From the NCBI GenBank assembly GCA_002308135.1, contig DBVK01000064.1:1-7150 (forward strand): DNA of 7,150 bases, read 5' to 3'. Below the pieces are notes generated by a model that ran no database searches, was not told the DNA's origin, and saw only the letters and a list, made by a program, of their open reading frames with translations. The position numbers and the translations under genes were made by a program. The stretch is from Bacteroidales bacterium UBA1266. Lineage in GTDB: Bacteria > Bacteroidota > Bacteroidia > Bacteroidales > WCHB1-69. Shown here piece by piece: positions 5,260 through 7,150 of the stretch (position 1 is its first letter; every line of letters begins with the position of its first letter).

Positions 5260-7059
5260 GTGAAATCAAAGTTTCTTCATTCGTTACGGGAAGATTACAA
5301 ATTCTTTATTTGGGACTATATTGACAAAGTCCACAACACCCTGAAGACCGTCAGCGTGTTCGTGTCGTTTGTCACCATGGGCGCCATCGCCTATTATTAT
5401 GGCTTTCCCCAAACGGAGATGTCGGCATTACTATGCAAAATTATCATCCACTGCAGTTTGATTTTCTACATCCTGAAATACCTGCTTTCGGCCTTTTTTT
5501 CCGTACACGCATGGGAATACATCCGGAAAAACAAGATGGAAGGCATTGTCATCCTTTGCATTCTGCTTTGGTATATCCTCACCTACCTGCTGAAGCCCTC
5601 CCATGCCGGAAGCGCCTTCAGCTTGAATGACATCAGCGACATCAGCGACATCACCATGCTGCTGATCCAGATTTACTTCTTTTTCATCATGCTGTTCGAG
5701 CTGTCGAACATGGGGCAGCTGTTCAACCGCTTCCATTTCGGCCCCAGGGGCTGGATGGTCGGCTCCTTTCTGCTGCTGATACTGTCAGGGACGCTGCTGC
5801 TGCTGCTGCCTGAAATGACCCACCATGGCATAGGCTTTTTCAACGCCCTGTTCACGGCCACCAGCGCCAGCACCATCACCGGTCTGACCGTAGTGGACAC
5901 CGCCAGCGCCTTCACTCGCAAGGGACACATGGTCTTACTCATTCTCATGCAGTTAGGCGGCATCAACATCATTTGTTTCGCCACCTTCCTTTCCACCTCC
6001 TACCGGGAGAAGAAAGTCCGTTCCCAATCCGTGATGCAGGAGCTGCTGAACACCAGTTTCTCCGGGTCCAGGACCATGCTGCGCACCATTCTGGGCTACA
6101 CCTTCATTATCGAAACACTGGGGTTCCTGATGTTTTTTCTATACTGGAACCACACGCACTATTACAGCTATTCCGTCACCCAGAACATTTTCCTTTCGGC
6201 CTTTCACGCCATTGCGTCCTTCAACAACTCCGGACTCTCCATCGTGGAGAACGGCATGATGAATCCGCTGTACAGCCAGGATTATTACGTGCAATGCATC
6301 ACGCTGCTGCTGTTCACCTTGGGCAGTCTGGGCTTTGTGACCTTGCATGACCTTTTCAGCAACCATTTCTATCGCTACCGGGGCAAAAGCTATTGGAAAC
6401 AGCTGAAAATGACTTCGCGCATCACCTTGGGCATGACAGCGGCACTGGTTGTCATCGGCACCGTCTGCTTCTTTTTCTTCGAACCTTCGGGAGAGGCCTC
6501 CTTCGGCAAGCGCTGCATGGATTCCTTTTTCATGGCGTCCTCCGTCCGTTCCTGCGGTTTCAACACCCTGGACATGAACTTGATCAGCTTACCGACGCTG
6601 CTGGTGTTCATCTGCCTGATGTTTATCGGAAGCTCCCCCACCTCCACCGGTGGCGGCATCAAAGTGACAACTTTCTATATACTGCTCAAATCCATCAAGG
6701 CGACCATCAAAGGGAACAAGGAAGTGAACATCTCCAACCGCGCCATCCCCGGCCACCTGATCGACAAGTCCTACACCGTAGCCATGCTGGCGATTGGCCT
6801 GCTGGTGGGCAGCGTGTTCCTGATTTCCATTTCCGACCCCCAGTTCGGGCTGGACAAAATCATCTTTGAGGTCACCTCCGCCCTGGGCAATGTCGGCATG
6901 TCGGTCAATATCAGTTCCGGATTGAGCAATTTCGGCAAATGCGTGCTGATTTTCCTGATGTTTATCGGACGCATCACCATACTCACCATGGCCATCTCCA
7001 TTACCCGCAAGGCCAGCCAGAATTATTCCCTAGTCAAAACCAACCTAAGCATCTCCTAA
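5260..7059 (+). CDS. ktrB: TrkH/KtrB-family potassium transporter with extra N-terminal membrane domain
   Basis: This 599-aa inner-membrane protein is longer than the roughly 450-aa KtrB of Bacillus. The first ~160 residues form an extra domain with about four hydrophobic helices (29-49, 57-81, 94-111, 131-151). The core then shows the four membrane-pore-membrane repeats of the superfamily. The filter glycines are visible in each: Gly208 in TITGLTVVD, Gly325 in SFNNSGLS, Gly433 in RSCGFNTLD and Gly546 in LGNVGMS. The Gly/Ser/Thr-rich intramembrane gate loop is at 457-471 (GSSPTSTGGGIKVTT), and the conserved Arg571 (MFIGRITILT) lies in the last helix. Start is GTG at 5260, two bases after the regulator stop; there is no good alternative, since the next in-frame Met is residue 40 and an in-frame stop lies just upstream at 5230. 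Tight spacing implies translational coupling with the RCK subunit. Role: K+ (possibly Na+-coupled) uptake, gated by the RCK ring. Family call is very firm; the function of the N-terminal domain is not known. Confidence 0.94.
   Translation: MKSKFLHSLREDYKFFIWDYIDKVHNTLKTVSVFVSFVTMGAIAYYYGFPQTEMSALLCKIIIHCSLIFYILKYLLSAFFSVHAWEYIRKNKMEGIVILCILLWYILTYLLKPSHAGSAFSLNDISDISDITMLLIQIYFFFIMLFELSNMGQLFNRFHFGPRGWMVGSFLLLILSGTLLLLLPEMTHHGIGFFNALFTATSASTITGLTVVDTASAFTRKGHMVLLILMQLGGINIICFATFLSTSYREKKVRSQSVMQELLNTSFSGSRTMLRTILGYTFIIETLGFLMFFLYWNHTHYYSYSVTQNIFLSAFHAIASFNNSGLSIVENGMMNPLYSQDYYVQCITLLLFTLGSLGFVTLHDLFSNHFYRYRGKSYWKQLKMTSRITLGMTAALVVIGTVCFFFFEPSGEASFGKRCMDSFFMASSVRSCGFNTLDMNLISLPTLLVFICLMFIGSSPTSTGGGIKVTTFYILLKSIKATIKGNKEVNISNRAIPGHLIDKSYTVAMLAIGLLVGSVFLISISDPQFGLDKIIFEVTSALGNVGMSVNISSGLSNFGKCVLIFLMFIGRITILTMAISITRKASQNYSLVKTNLSIS
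5629..5655 (+). repeat. Three tandem 9-bp units inside the transporter gene
   Basis: GACATCAGC occurs twice, followed by GACATCACC, in frame, encoding DIS-DIS-DIT (residues 124-132). It lies in the loop before the fourth helix of the N-terminal extension, where a change in copy number would keep the frame. Confidence 0.8.
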
Positions 7060-7150
7060 ATGAATCGGAACAACAACGGCTGCCTTCCCCTTGTCTGCGC
7101 CATCATCGGCATGTTTGTCCTGGGTCCCCTCGGCGCCATAGGCGGTTACC
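7060..7150 (+). CDS. Start of a small hydrophobic, glycine-rich protein (3' end outside window)
   Basis: ATG at 7060-7062 directly follows the transporter stop TAA (7057-7059) with no gap, and the frame stays open for 30 codons to the window edge. The visible protein begins MNRNNNGC, a short polar N-terminus, and then a hydrophobic segment (about 9-30) with glycines in FVLGPLGAIGGY, as in glycine-zipper membrane segments. It could be a signal anchor, a small membrane protein, or the N-terminal anchor of a larger protein such as a membrane-tethered J-domain protein; nothing visible decides. The zero-gap junction suggests co-translation with the potassium operon. Confidence 0.6.
   Translation, partial: MNRNNNGCLPLVCAIIGMFVLGPLGAIGGY

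Noticed and set aside
4619..5269. 216-codon open frame on the minus strand
   Set aside because: Fully antisense to the RCK gene, which has clear family motifs along its whole length.
1..7150. CRISPR arrays, tRNA or rRNA genes, insertion sequences, phage or defence genes
   Set aside because: I looked on both strands and saw no direct-repeat arrays, cloverleaf-like or rRNA segments, transposase motifs or defence-family domains.

Overview
The window looks like a chromosomal stretch of a Bacteroidota member, most likely order Bacteroidales. The evidence is a DUF5723-type outer-membrane barrel, lipoproteins with acidic residues after the lipid cysteine, a U32 protein of the Bacteroides type, a TAnnTTTG promoter element, and A-rich leaders without Shine-Dalgarno sequences. 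Genus cannot be read from the sequence. There are no RNA genes, insertion sequences, CRISPR arrays or signs of recent transfer. Coding density is high: the only sizeable intergenic region is 193 bp (4378-4570).

Layout, left to right. (1) 2-682, plus strand: the C-terminal part of a U32-family protein (tRNA/rRNA hydroxylation-type family), cut by the window edge. (2) 698-4377, minus strand: a compact three-gene cell-envelope operon, transcribed right to left. It encodes a 193-aa lipoprotein, a 536-aa lipoprotein of no family I recognise, and a 480-aa DUF5723 beta-barrel; the gaps are 32 and 12 bp. The two lipoproteins appear to share a C-terminal module, which hints at duplication or a common fold. 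(3) 4378-4570: a divergent, homopolymer-rich promoter region with a good plus-strand -7 element and a small palindrome. (4) 4571-7059, plus strand: a two-gene potassium-uptake operon. It encodes a KtrA-type RCK regulatory subunit and a TrkH/KtrB-type transporter with an extra four-helix N-terminal domain, separated by 2 bp with a GTG start. (5) 7060-7150: the first 30 codons of a further gene, beginning directly after the transporter stop codon and encoding a glycine-rich hydrophobic segment.

The potassium genes form a clear functional unit: an octameric RCK ring would gate a dimeric channel-like transporter in the inner membrane. The minus-strand operon is best read as an undescribed outer-membrane assembly of two lipoproteins and one barrel. 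Nothing in the sequence tells its substrate. The most interesting points are this envelope operon, the shared lipoprotein module, the voltage-sensor-like extension on the transporter, and the missing arginine in the nucleotide-binding loop of the RCK subunit.
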